Positions 8,085 through 15,341 of a stretch of 25,573 nucleotides of DNA are shown here, piece by piece. Made by a program: the position numbers and the translations under genes. Under the pieces are notes generated by a model, which was given only the letters and a program-made list of their open reading frames with translations, was not told where the DNA came from and searched no databases. Within the stretch, counting starts at the first letter, position 1. Every line of letters starts with the position of its first letter. This DNA is from JBLMZW01 sp050259035 (GTDB lineage Bacteria > Bacillota > Syntrophomonadia > Syntrophomonadales > DTU052), in assembly GCA_050259035.1 (NCBI GenBank), contig JBLMZW010000043.1:1-25573 (forward strand), in the 5' to 3' direction.

Positions 8085-9023
8085 TTAACAGCCGGTGCGT
8101 TCCTGTAAACGTTCCCATTTTTGATCCACATATGCTTGAGCTTCTTCTATCATCCACTCATTGCCCTTCTGGAACATATGGCGGAATCTGCCCTGAGGGC
8201 GGAGGAAGTCCTCTACCGGCAGCTTTTTCTTCGGTGTATAGCTAAGACGCCATACCCCCTGTTCTACTTCAAATAGGGGCCAGGCGCAGGTTTCCACCGC
8301 CAGCTTTGTGATCTCCGCCAGCTGGGCCATGGGGTACTCCCATCCACGGGGACATGGGGATAGTATATTCAAAAAGCAAGGGCCTTCAGTATAAATAGCT
8401 TTATAAGACTTGGTGTGTAAATCTCTGAAATTGCCCACCGGAGCCGTCTGAGCTACATAAGGAATACTGTGAGCCACCAGGATTTCAGTCAGGTCTTTTT
8501 TGTTCTGTTTCTTGCCCTGTCCCACAGAACCTATAGGCGTCGTAGTTGTACGGGCAAAAAGCGGCGTTGAAGATGAACGCTGAATTCCGGTGTTCATGTA
8601 AGCCTCGTTATCGTAGCAGACATAGACCATGTCATGACCCCGTTCCATAGCACCCGACAGGGATTGAAACCCTATATCATAAGTCCCGCCGTCACCTGCA
8701 AAAGTAATAAACTTGACGGTTCCTTCCACCTTACCGCGGCGTTTCAAAGCGTTATAGGCAGCTTCTACTCCGGAACAGGTTGCCGCGGAGTTCTCAAAAG
8801 CAGAATGAATATAACTGTCCATATAGGCGGTGTAAGGATACATAAAGGTGGAAACCTCCAGACAACTGGTGGCGTTAACAACCACGGCCCGGTCCTCTTG
8901 ATTCAGTGCCCGCAGAACTCCCGATACAACCACCCCGGCGCCACAGCCGGCGCAGAGGCGATGCCCTCCCGTAAAACGTGCCGGTTTTTCTATTTCCTGT
9001 TTCAGGTTGTATACCGTGCTCAT
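8085..9023 (-). CDS. porB: 2-oxoacid:ferredoxin oxidoreductase, beta (TPP) subunit
   Basis: This 312-aa thiamine-pyrophosphate subunit of a four-subunit POR/VOR-type enzyme, with the alpha subunit, forms the active site converting a 2-oxoacid plus CoA to acyl-CoA, CO2 and reduced ferredoxin, reversibly. The TPP/Mg2+ motif runs from GDGGTYDIGF at 110 to YDNEAYMNTG at about 146. Four cysteines, C24, C27 (HRLCAGCGAG), C54 and C224, match the ligands of the proximal [4Fe-4S] cluster. The ATG overlaps the porA stop codon (ATGA) and GGAGGAG precedes it by 5 nt, indicating translational coupling. Whether the substrate is pyruvate, 2-oxobutyrate or a branched 2-oxoacid cannot be read directly; the isoleucine T-box in front of the operon argues for one of the latter two. 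Confidence 0.95.
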   Translation of the reverse strand: MSTVYNLKQEIEKPARFTGGHRLCAGCGAGVVVSGVLRALNQEDRAVVVNATSCLEVSTFMYPYTAYMDSYIHSAFENSAATCSGVEAAYNALKRRGKVEGTVKFITFAGDGGTYDIGFQSLSGAMERGHDMVYVCYDNEAYMNTGIQRSSSTPLFARTTTTPIGSVGQGKKQNKKDLTEILVAHSIPYVAQTAPVGNFRDLHTKSYKAIYTEGPCFLNILSPCPRGWEYPMAQLAEITKLAVETCAWPLFEVEQGVWRLSYTPKKKLPVEDFLRPQGRFRHMFQKGNEWMIEEAQAYVDQKWERLQERTGC

Positions 9024-10210
9024 ACTGTCTCCTCCTTTGACCTCTGTCCCATATGGGTATATACCGGCCCGATTTCACCGCTCACCGCGATATCCATCAG
9101 CCGGCCGAATATTTTTTCAATATCCTCGACCTTTAGGTCACGGCCCCCCAGGCCATAAACGATATCAATCAGATATGGGCGGTCCTTAAGATCATATAAA
9201 GCACTGCGGGTCTCGGCAAATAAAGGCCCGCCGTTGGCTGAAAAGCCCTCGGATTTATCCATGACAGCTACGGCCCTGGTATTGGCCAGGGCCCGGGCCA
9301 GTTCTTCGCCCGGGAAAGGACGGAACACCCTGATTTTAACCAGCCCTGCCTTTACCCCATCCTCCCGCAGCTTGTCTACAGCTGCTTTGGCAGTTCCGGC
9401 CGTTGATCCCATTAGAACCAGAGCAAATTCCGCATCCTCCATTTTATACTCTTCAAACAGGCCATAAGGCCGGCCGGAGATCTTTTCGAACTCTGCGGCT
9501 ACCTCCAGTATACGGGCCTTGGCCACCTTCATAGCCTCAGCCTCCAGAACCTTATGTTCCATATAATAAGGACTTAGATCGTATGGTCCCACCGCCAGCG
9601 GGTTTTCCTTTTTCAGCAGATAGTTTTCCGGGTTATATTCCCCGACAAACTTACGCACGTCACCCGTCTCCAAAAGGTCTATATTCTCTACGGCATGACT
9701 GGTTATGAAGCCATCCATACAAATCATCACTGGCAAGCGTACACTCGGAGTCTCGCCGATAGGCATGGCCATGAGAAAATTATCATAGGCCTCCTGATTA
9801 TTTTCGGCATATATTTGAATCCAGCCGCTGTCACGGGCTCCCATAGAGTCTGAGTAATCGTGGTTTATGTTAATCGGCCCCGAAAGGGCCCGGTTGACGC
9901 AGGCCAGGGTAATAGGCAGCCGGCATGAAGCCGCCACGTATAAAAGCTCATACATTAGTGCCAGTCCGCAAGACGAAGTAGCACAAACAGATCTGGCTCC
10001 TGCAGCTTGTGCCGCAATGCAAACCGACATTGAACTATGCTCAGACTCCACGGTTACGTATTCAGTATTTACCTCGCCATCGGCCACATATTGGGCGAAG
10101 TATTCAGGAATTTCTGTGGAGGGAGTGATCGGGAACGCCCCCATGACATCCGGATTAATCTGCTTCATGGCATAAGCTACAGCCTCGTTGCCGGAAAGGC
10201 GGCTGCTCAT
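9020..10210 (-). CDS. porA: 2-oxoacid:ferredoxin oxidoreductase, alpha subunit
   Basis: This 396-aa alpha subunit has the pyrimidine-binding (PYR) domain first, with AFPITPSTEIPEYF near residue 25 and VESEHSSMSVCIAAQAAGAR at about 54-73, then the transketolase C-terminal-like part with LVKIRVFRPFPGEEL. The length fits PorA of four-subunit archaeal/Thermotoga-type enzymes. It activates the TPP held by the beta subunit and contributes to substrate choice. The start is ATG at 10210, chosen because GGAGGTG lies 7 nt upstream and because ATG overlaps the porD stop as ATGA; an upstream in-frame codon at 10255 lies inside porD without an RBS. The product would be cytoplasmic and assemble with the gamma, delta and beta subunits encoded around it. 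Confidence 0.95.
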   Translation of the reverse strand: MSSRLSGNEAVAYAMKQINPDVMGAFPITPSTEIPEYFAQYVADGEVNTEYVTVESEHSSMSVCIAAQAAGARSVCATSSCGLALMYELLYVAASCRLPITLACVNRALSGPININHDYSDSMGARDSGWIQIYAENNQEAYDNFLMAMPIGETPSVRLPVMICMDGFITSHAVENIDLLETGDVRKFVGEYNPENYLLKKENPLAVGPYDLSPYYMEHKVLEAEAMKVAKARILEVAAEFEKISGRPYGLFEEYKMEDAEFALVLMGSTAGTAKAAVDKLREDGVKAGLVKIRVFRPFPGEELARALANTRAVAVMDKSEGFSANGGPLFAETRSALYDLKDRPYLIDIVYGLGGRDLKVEDIEKIFGRLMDIAVSGEIGPVYTHMGQRSKEETV

Positions 10211-10515
10211 ATGGCCACACCTCCACTCACCATTGTAATCGCCGGGAAGGGACACACGTTCTCACAGATGCCACAGCCCTTGCAGTGCATATAATCGAAG
10301 TCCAGACGTTTCCCGTCCTTTACCGGAATGGCACTGTCCGGGCAGAATGGAACACAAAGCATACAATGTTTACATGCTTCCGCGTGAAAAATAGGGGTGT
10401 TAGTCCGCCATGTGCCAGTATTGAAGTCCCGGGCGGTCCCCGGTTCATATATCTCCCCGCCTGGGGTTAGATCCTGCCAGGGAGTACGTTCGTTAATATC
10501 CTTTGCCTTGATCAT
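10207..10515 (-). CDS. porD: 2-oxoacid:ferredoxin oxidoreductase, delta (ferredoxin-like) subunit
   Basis: This 102-aa small electron-transfer subunit carries two complete [4Fe-4S] motifs, CxxCxxCxxxCP: C48, C51, C54, C58 and C78, C81, C84, C88. They would pass electrons from the TPP-proximal cluster to external ferredoxin. The N-terminal extension with a W-x-D-L-T-P-GG segment is usual for PorD. The ATG at 10515 overlaps the end of porC by 23 nt, and a GGAGGTG lies about 7 nt upstream inside porC. The stop overlaps the porA start. This tight overlap supports a single gamma-delta-alpha-beta operon. Confidence 0.95.
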   Translation of the reverse strand: MIKAKDINERTPWQDLTPGGEIYEPGTARDFNTGTWRTNTPIFHAEACKHCMLCVPFCPDSAIPVKDGKRLDFDYMHCKGCGICENVCPFPAITMVSGGVAI

Positions 10516-11095
10516 CTAACTGCACCTCCTCCATGGATTTTTTCAGTGTTGCCATATTCCCTTCGATAACCTGGGGTTTAGCAGCAAATTTATGTTTAAA
10601 CGATTCTTCTATATTTGATAAGAAACGCTCGGTTTCCAAAACGCCGCTCACCTTAACCACCGCAGCCAGCATAGGGGTGTTGGGAAAGTTTCTGCCCAGA
10701 ATCTCTTCCGAAATGCGGCGGGCATCTATGGTGCAGACCTTGCCGGTCCATCCCCGCAGCCTGGTACGTATCTCCTGAGGAGAACCTGAAGTATTAATAA
10801 TTATTGCCCCGCCTTCTTTCAGCCCTCCGGTAACATCGACGCTGTCCAGCAAAGTCTCATCTAAAACGACCACATAATCTGGATAATAAATATTGGAATG
10901 AATAGTACACCGTTTTTCACTGATGCGGTTATAAGCCGTTATAGGAGCTCCCATGCGTTCCGGGCCATACTCCGGGAATCCCTGCACGAATTTTCCCTGC
11001 AAACCAGCCACATCCGCCAGCAGCAGGCAAGCCATCTTAGCCCCCTGTCCGCCCCGGCCGTGCCATCGGATTTCCACCATATCATGGGTTGCCAT
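10493..11095 (-). CDS. porC: 2-oxoacid:ferredoxin oxidoreductase, gamma subunit
   Basis: This 200-aa gamma subunit, thought to bind CoA and close the active site, has the family N-terminus with HGRGGQGA (about 12-19), then FVQGFPEYGPERMGAPI and the stretch FPNTPMLAAVVKVSG. The start is ATG at 11095 because GGAGG lies 8 nt upstream; the in-frame TTG further up overlaps that RBS. It is the first gene after the T-box leader, so its expression depends on read-through at the leader terminator (11222-11255). Gene order gamma-delta-alpha-beta equals that of the archaeal and Thermotoga por/vor operons. Confidence 0.95.
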   Translation of the reverse strand: MATHDMVEIRWHGRGGQGAKMACLLLADVAGLQGKFVQGFPEYGPERMGAPITAYNRISEKRCTIHSNIYYPDYVVVLDETLLDSVDVTGGLKEGGAIIINTSGSPQEIRTRLRGWTGKVCTIDARRISEEILGRNFPNTPMLAAVVKVSGVLETERFLSNIEESFKHKFAAKPQVIEGNMATLKKSMEEVQLDDQGKGY

Positions 11096-11136
11096 CGCTT
11101 TTTCCTCCAATCATAATGATTGATAAATGTGAAGCT

Positions 11137-11153
11137 CGTCGGCAAAGCCGACG
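11137..11153 (-). repeat. Perfect hairpin between T-box terminator and porC
   Basis: CGTCGGC and GCCGACG form a perfect 7-bp stem with a 3-nt loop in the transcribed leader. It has no T tract, so it is not a terminator. It may protect or process the 5' end of the porC mRNA after read-through (inference). Confidence 0.5.
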
Positions 11154-11221
11154 GGCCGCACGATTTAGGTATTTCACTCCTCGCTTTGCTCGGGTAAAAC
11201 AATACAAATCGTCCGGAAAGT

Positions 11222-11255
11222 AAAAAGACTTTCGCCCCATAAAGGGACGAAAGCC
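11222..11255 (-). terminator. T-box leader terminator
   Basis: On the minus strand, GGCTTTCGTCCC (11255-11244) pairs with GGGGCGAAAGTC (11238-11227), followed by TTTTTA. It sits directly after the T-box antiterminator sequence, as in classical transcription-attenuating T-box leaders. Binding of uncharged tRNA should favour the alternative antiterminator. Confidence 0.92.
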
Positions 11256-11470
11256 ATAAGAGACATTCGCTATACCACCCATTAATACGACATACCATCA
11301 TATGCGTTCCCGGTTACGGGGGAAAACCGTCGGAGCCTACTAGATTACTCGTTCAGTCCGCAGCTCAGGAGTGATTTTCGGTTTCAAACTACTGGTACCG
11401 GGCTTCCACCGTCCCCGGCTCGCTAAAACGTTCGTCGGCTGAAACGTACTCTCTCCGTCAATGCCTTTGA
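11222..11470 (-). promoter_or_regulatory. T-box riboswitch leader, isoleucine type (specifier ATC)
   Basis: All classical T-box parts are seen on the minus strand in order: GGAGAGAGTA of stem I with the AGTA bulge; the distal loop pair AGCGAGCCGGG and GGTGGAAGCCCGG; the specifier side GAAAATCACTCCTGAG; the stem IIA/B pseudoknot region GTAGGCTCCGACGG with CCGTAACCGGG; the T-box core ATGGGTGGTA (core at 11280-11273); then a terminator. The triplet after GAAA is ATC (11375-11373), followed by a purine as usual, so tRNA-Ile is read. The alternative frame AAT is followed by C and is less likely. The UGGU bulge pairs with an A73-CCA end, which fits tRNA-Ile. Uncharged tRNA-Ile would allow transcription of the oxidoreductase operon. 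Confidence 0.93.
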
Positions 11471-11491
11471 AATATTAAATTATAAGTAATA

Positions 11492-11519
11492 AATATAACA
11501 TTTGATTGTGTTTTGTCAA
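11492..11519 (-). promoter_or_regulatory. Promoter of the T-box/oxidoreductase operon
   Basis: A perfect -35 TTGACA (11519-11514) and -10 TATATT (11497-11492) are separated by 16 nt. The start would fall near 11485, about 15 nt before the T-box stem I. This matches strong constitutive sigma-A promoters that drive T-box leaders, with control left to attenuation. Confidence 0.75.
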
Positions 11520-11563
11520 TCAAATCCTTAAATGCAAACCCAAAACAGGTTTTAATTATTAAA

Positions 11564-11592
11564 TTGATTAGTTCCATTATTGGTATTATAAT
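11564..11592 (+). promoter_or_regulatory. Promoter of the ArsR-type regulator gene
   Basis: -35 TTGATT (11564-11569), a 17-nt spacer and -10 TATAAT (11587-11592) lie 31 nt before the start codon. It is divergent from the T-box promoter, with 44 bp between the two -35 boxes. Confidence 0.7.
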
Positions 11593-11623
11593 CAGAAGTG
11601 AAATCAATGGGGAGGTGGTTATT

Positions 11624-12136
11624 ATGAGTGACATAAATGAAGTTATCTTAAATCCTGTCCGAATAAGAATCATACAAGAGCTTGCTATAAAAGGAAGCAT
11701 TACTGCGACAGAGCTTTGCGAAAAAATCAGTGATGTTCCGCGGACCACCATGTACCGACACATCAATATTCTATTAGACAACAACCTTTTATCTGTTATA
11801 TCTGAAAAGAAGATTCGAGGGAGCCTGGAGAGAACTCTTGCCTTGAATATAGAAGGATTAGCCAAATATAACACCATTGAGAATGCCTCTCAGAATGCAT
11901 TGGCTTTTTTAATGAATAAGTATGCCAGATTTCATAACTATTTCAGCTGTGAAAATCCCGCCCCCGATAAAGAGAAAATATTTTTGAACAACGCGGTACT
12001 GATGATGGATGATAATGAGTTCGACCAATTTTTATCGGAACTGCGAGAGCTTCTCCTTAAATACAACTTTGAATATGCCGCCGGAAGAAAAGCCAGAGAC
12101 ATTTCTATAATATCTGCACCAACAGAAAAGGAGTGA
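11624..12136 (+). CDS. ArsR-like helix-turn-helix regulator
   Basis: This is a 170-aa regulator. Residues about 7-60 form a winged HTH of the ArsR/HTH_20 kind: NPVRIRIIQELAIKG, TATELCEKI, PRTTMYRHINILLDNNLL and then the wing. The C-terminal part is helical and could dimerise or bind an effector. No CXC-type metal site is visible, so metal sensing is unlikely. The start is ATG at 11624 with GGGGAGGTGG 6-8 nt upstream; an in-frame codon at 11513 lies upstream of the promoter and is excluded. The following hydrolase gene starts 5 nt after the stop, so the two form an operon and the regulator probably controls the hydrolase. Its ligand is unknown. Confidence 0.85.
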   Translation: MSDINEVILNPVRIRIIQELAIKGSITATELCEKISDVPRTTMYRHINILLDNNLLSVISEKKIRGSLERTLALNIEGLAKYNTIENASQNALAFLMNKYARFHNYFSCENPAPDKEKIFLNNAVLMMDDNEFDQFLSELRELLLKYNFEYAAGRKARDISIISAPTEKE

Positions 12137-12141
12137 GCTAA

Positions 12142-13101
12142 ATGGAAGTAATCAGGCCGAAAAGAGGTAAAAAAGTAATGACTGTTTTTACAATTATCTT
12201 AGGAATCATTGTTGGTCTTAATATAATCGGATTTACAGCCAACAAGATATTTTTTGCCAATGAGCTTGAAGCGGTCACACCTTACGGACAAATAGTAGAA
12301 GTAAACGGGCATAAGATGCATCTGTATTCGATGGGCGATGGAGAGAAAACCATTGTGTTGTTGCCAGGTTTGGGAGTATCCTTGCCGAGTGCGGACTTTG
12401 GCCCACTGATGAGAGAGCTTTCTAAAGAATACACGGTTGTCTGCATCGAATACTTCGGTACTGGTTTCAGCGACCAGGTAGATACACCACGAACAAATAA
12501 AAATTATACGGAAGAAATCAGAACTGCATTGTCTTTGGCTGGTTTTAAGGCACCTTATGTCTTAATGCCGCACTCCGCGTCCGGCATTTATTGTGAATAC
12601 TATGCCGCAAAATATCCTGGCGAAGTGTCTGCGATCATAATGCTGGATACAACATCAACAGCAATAACAGCGGCTAAGAATCCGCCCAAATTTATATACG
12701 GGTTAGGTAAGTATCAGCAAGCTTGCGGATTATCGCGCGTGGCGAATAAATTGGTGCCTCCTGCTCAAAAAGCAGAAAATGGATATACCGCAAAAGAAAT
12801 CAATGACTGCAGAATGTTTAATTATCACGTTCTTAACGATACAATTATTGATCAGTCTTATCGTATCCTTGATAATATCAACGAAGTAAACGCCATAGCT
12901 TTCCCTCAAGAAATTCCGGTACTGAAACTCATATCTTCACAAACGGTAAAAAAAGCAGGAGTAGAATATCATAGAGATCACTTAAAAAAGCTGGGAGCAA
13001 CAGCTGAATCGAAAACTATTGATGGCTCTCATTTCTTTTATCAGACTAATGTTGGAGATATCTGTGATGCAACAAGTACGTTCCTAGAAAAAATCAACTG
13101 A
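12142..13101 (+). CDS. Membrane-anchored alpha/beta hydrolase
   Basis: This is a 319-aa alpha/beta-hydrolase-fold protein. A hydrophobic segment at about 12-34 would anchor it, with the catalytic domain outside the cell (inference from the positive N-terminus KRGKK). After LLPGLGVSLPSADF (oxyanion region, about 73-86) comes the nucleophile elbow PHSASG (143-148) with S145 as the likely nucleophile; the usual first Gly is replaced by Pro, a variant seen in this clostridial subfamily. The catalytic His is probably H297 in DGSHFF. The start is ATG at 12142, with GGAG 8 nt upstream at the end of the regulator gene. The substrate cannot be predicted; esterase or peptidase-like activity is possible. 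A terminator-like hairpin follows at 13181. Confidence 0.85.
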   Translation: MEVIRPKRGKKVMTVFTIILGIIVGLNIIGFTANKIFFANELEAVTPYGQIVEVNGHKMHLYSMGDGEKTIVLLPGLGVSLPSADFGPLMRELSKEYTVVCIEYFGTGFSDQVDTPRTNKNYTEEIRTALSLAGFKAPYVLMPHSASGIYCEYYAAKYPGEVSAIIMLDTTSTAITAAKNPPKFIYGLGKYQQACGLSRVANKLVPPAQKAENGYTAKEINDCRMFNYHVLNDTIIDQSYRILDNINEVNAIAFPQEIPVLKLISSQTVKKAGVEYHRDHLKKLGATAESKTIDGSHFFYQTNVGDICDATSTFLEKIN

Positions 13102-13108
13102 GGGCATT

Positions 13109-13141
13109 GAGGTGACAAGGGGATAGTCCTTTTGTCACCTC
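13109..13141 (+). repeat. Long inverted repeat after the hydrolase gene
   Basis: GAGGTGACAA (13109-13118) and TTGTCACCTC (13132-13141) are perfect complements around a 13-nt loop. No T tract follows, so it may be an mRNA 3'-end stabiliser or an operator rather than a terminator. Confidence 0.5.
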
Positions 13142-13180
13142 ATATATTGTCAACCCTAAATCGAAAGGGGCTCCACGCCT

Positions 13181-13215
13181 AAGTGGACCAGACCACTTTT
13201 AAATTGCTTTTTGTC
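13181..13215 (+). terminator. Probable terminator of the regulator-hydrolase operon
   Basis: AAGTGG (13181-13186) and CCACTT (13193-13198) form a short stem followed by a T-rich tract on the plus strand. It is the second hairpin after the hydrolase stop. Confidence 0.5.
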
Positions 13216-13232
13216 CTGTATTGCTGAAACTG

Positions 13233-13261
13233 TTGCTTACAGGGGATTTGTATTATATTAG
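13233..13261 (+). promoter_or_regulatory. Candidate promoter of the thioesterase gene
   Basis: -35 TTGCTT (13233-13238), a 17-nt spacer and -10 TATTAG (13256-13261). The thioesterase start codon is 69 nt downstream. The match to consensus is moderate. Confidence 0.4.
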
Positions 13262-13330
13262 CGAATGCACAATTAGAATAAGACATTTGAGAAAGACTAT
13301 AATGCAGCAAAAGAATGGAGTTGAGTTTTC

Positions 13331-13768
13331 ATGGACATCTTAGCCGAAAACAGGGGTATTGATGAACAGCTTTTCCATAATATCCTGGCGGTATCCCAGA
13401 GTATGCCTGCATTGCAGACCATGGGCATCCACATCACATATCTGGGACCAGGTATGGCGGGGCTAAAAATGACTTGTGAACATAATTTTGCTAATCACAT
13501 GGGATCTATACACGGTGCTATTATTTGTGCTCTTATCGACAACGCGATGGGATATTCAGTTGAGTCCTTAGGCTTAAGGTGTATAACTCTAGATCTTAAC
13601 CTAAACTATATATTGCCGGTTAAAGAAGGTACTGAGGTTACTGCAGCAGGACATGTGCTTCACGCAGGTAAAAAAACCGCGGTAGTTGAAGCGTCAGTAT
13701 ATACAGATACGGGTGATGTTGCGGCAATAGGCAGAGGGACTTTTTATATATTGCCGGGTTCGATATAA
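13331..13768 (+). CDS. PaaI-like hotdog-fold thioesterase
   Basis: This 145-aa single hotdog domain is of the PaaI/YdiI acyl-CoA thioesterase family. The active-site helix region N-x-x-GSIHGAIICALIDNAMG (about 55-74) is typical, with H61-G62 and D70 as likely functional residues. The beta strands after it (LDLNLNYILPVKEGTEVTAAG, KTAVVEASVYTDTGDVAAIGRGTF) also follow the family. It would hydrolyse an acyl- or aryl-CoA in the cytoplasm; the substrate is unknown. The start is ATG at 13331 with GGAG about 10 nt upstream. It is a monocistronic gene facing a small gene, with a shared hairpin at 13823-13866. The CoA theme recurs in the enoyl-CoA hydratase 575 nt downstream, but they are not in one operon. 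Confidence 0.9.
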   Translation: MDILAENRGIDEQLFHNILAVSQSMPALQTMGIHITYLGPGMAGLKMTCEHNFANHMGSIHGAIICALIDNAMGYSVESLGLRCITLDLNLNYILPVKEGTEVTAAGHVLHAGKKTAVVEASVYTDTGDVAAIGRGTFYILPGSI

Positions 13769-13814
13769 GTAGGTTTACTATCACAATAAACCAGGGGTTA
13801 AAACCTCCAAACCA

Positions 13815-13866
13815 AAATAAAAAAGCTCTTCTCCTTATTTGCACAATTCATGCGGGAGAAGAACTT
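13815..13866 (-). terminator. Terminator shared by the 46-aa gene and the thioesterase gene
   Basis: The arms at 13823-13834 and 13855-13866 (CTTCTCC and GGAGAAG cores) pair across a 20-nt loop. On the minus strand the stem is followed by a strong T run (complement of 13815-13824), ending the small gene 25 nt after its stop. On the plus strand a weaker T-rich tail could also serve the thioesterase gene. Confidence 0.75.
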
Positions 13867-13890
13867 GTTTATTCCCGTTTCCCGACTATT

Positions 13891-14031
13891 TTATTTCTTC
13901 CACTTTTTGTAGACTTCGTCAGGGAGGGGCATATAGAAGTCGATCGCATCGACGGGATCGTCGATTGGGTGAATTCCGCTTGAGCTTTTAGACATATTGG
14001 AACTGGCCCCTATTTTTTTTGTGTCTTTCAA
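13891..14031 (-). CDS. Small 46-aa protein, unknown function
   Basis: This short gene reads from TTG at 14031 and encodes 46 residues: a lysine/serine-rich N-terminal third (about 1-18), then HPIDDPVDAIDFYMPLPDE and a lysine-rich end KKWKK. It is supported by an excellent RBS (GGAGGTGAT, with GGAGG 9 nt from TTG) and a dedicated T-rich terminator 25 nt downstream. It has no signal peptide, membrane segment or cysteine. An internal ATG would give 34 residues but lacks an RBS. I do not recognise the family. The acidic and proline-containing core and basic tail could suit a short binding peptide or a modification substrate, but this is speculation. It is divergent from the enoyl-CoA hydratase gene and convergent with the thioesterase gene. 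Confidence 0.7.
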   Translation of the reverse strand: MKDTKKIGASSNMSKSSSGIHPIDDPVDAIDFYMPLPDEVYKKWKK

Positions 14032-14219
14032 AACGTATCACCTCCAAATAGTTTCTAACATTATTTTGCCCGCCTCATTATTTTTTTCTCGCCCACTTTC
14101 TGTAAAGATGATGCATGGTGTTTTAGTTATGAAACGATCATGATATCTCCATTTTCAAAGCTTCCCATCGCAAACAGTATGATAGATTTGTATATATATC
14201 CAAATATAGGCGTCCCCTT

Positions 14220-14228
14220 TGTTATAAT
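14220..14228 (+). promoter_or_regulatory. Extended -10 promoter of the enoyl-CoA hydratase gene
   Basis: TGTTATAAT is an extended -10 element (TG, one base, then TATAAT at 14223-14228). No good -35 is seen 17 nt upstream, as is common for extended -10 promoters. The roughly 110-nt leader to the start codon at 14343 holds no gene. Confidence 0.5.
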
Positions 14229-14342
14229 TGGGTTGTGATGAGCTGTATTGAAGGTGAGTTATGAATTGATAATCTTCCTGAAGGTAACATCTAGTCAGAG
14301 TGAAGTATTACCATTCAGCTACAAATGGGAGGGGTGAAAACA

Positions 14343-15161
14343 ATGAATAATTACGGAGTTCGGCTTGAGCGCATGGGAAACGTTGCAGTTATAACATTGG
14401 ACCGGCCAGATCGGCAAAACTCGATGGATGAGCACATGTGGACCTGTTTTGAAGAGGTGATATCCGAATTGAGGCAAAGCCTGCCCAGGGCTGTTGTTTT
14501 AACCGGAGCAGGGGAAAAGGCTTTTTGTGCGGGCTTTGACGTCAATCCGAAAAATCCTCAGGTCACCAACCTGATTAAAGCCCTGGAAAAACATGAGAGA
14601 GCCCCTGCAGAGTCACTTATCCATCGTGTACGAACAATAACAGATTCACTGGTATTCCTGCCCGTCCCGGTTATTGCGGCCATAAACGGGCTCGCCTATG
14701 GAGGTGGGGCGGAAATAGCATCGCGGTGTGATCTGAGGGTGATGGACCCTGATGCCATAATCAGCTTTTCTGAGGTTAAACTGGGCCTCATGCCTGATCA
14801 TGGAGGCGTGGTAGGTCTGACTCGCCTAATCGGTCCCGCTAAGGCTTCGGACTTGATCTTGACCGCCAGGAAACTCGGTGCCAAAGAGGCCCTTGCTATA
14901 GGTGTTGTCAACCGAATCAGTGAGCCGGGTAAAGCCCTGGATGAGGCGCTAGAACTTGCCAGAACTATTGCCGACAACGGGCCGGAGGCTGTGCGTCATG
15001 CATTGAGGGTGATAAGAAAAACCCCAGATCTCGCCTACATGGATGCCCTGCAGATGGAATCACAAGAGGCTGTCGATCTAATTCTGACCGGGGAGTGCGC
15101 CCACGGCATCAGTGCGTTCCTGACTAAAAAAAAGCCGGTATTTCCTGAACCAGCAGAATGA
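14343..15161 (+). CDS. Enoyl-CoA hydratase/isomerase (crotonase family)
   Basis: This 272-aa crotonase-fold enzyme hydrates trans-2-enoyl-CoA or performs a related CoA-ester reaction in the cytoplasm. The two oxyanion-hole segments are present (AFCAGFD at about 60-66, and GLAYGGGAEIA at 116-126), and both glutamates needed for hydration in classical members are kept: E124 in GGGAE and E144 in SFSEVKLG. The start is ATG at 14343, with GGGAGGGG 8 nt upstream; an earlier ATG at 14325 overlaps the RBS. It stands alone without beta-oxidation partners. Convergent to it is the large STAND-BTAD regulator gene; divergent is the 46-aa gene. The acyl substrate cannot be read from the sequence. Confidence 0.9.
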   Translation: MNNYGVRLERMGNVAVITLDRPDRQNSMDEHMWTCFEEVISELRQSLPRAVVLTGAGEKAFCAGFDVNPKNPQVTNLIKALEKHERAPAESLIHRVRTITDSLVFLPVPVIAAINGLAYGGGAEIASRCDLRVMDPDAIISFSEVKLGLMPDHGGVVGLTRLIGPAKASDLILTARKLGAKEALAIGVVNRISEPGKALDEALELARTIADNGPEAVRHALRVIRKTPDLAYMDALQMESQEAVDLILTGECAHGISAFLTKKKPVFPEPAE

Positions 15162-15341
15162 TAAATAGTTTGGAAAAATAATTTTTCAAGAAAATCCAGT
15201 CTAAAAAATTTTTGTACCGGTCATAGTCTACGAGAACAGGATGAAAACATTATTTCAGTTAGCCCGAAAGTCTGCCGCGTACTGGAAGCATATCTTTGCC
15301 ACACCTAATCTTTAAAAGGCTATATTCAGAGTTCTACCATC

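Noticed and set aside
8634..9158. 174-codon plus-strand frame opposite porB/porA
   Set aside because: Antisense to well-supported subunit genes with intact Fe-S and TPP motifs; no RBS or domain.
11513..11623. 37-codon N-terminal extension of the ArsR-type regulator
   Set aside because: It would start upstream of the regulator's promoter at 11564-11592 and overlap the divergent T-box promoter; the ATG at 11624 has an excellent RBS.
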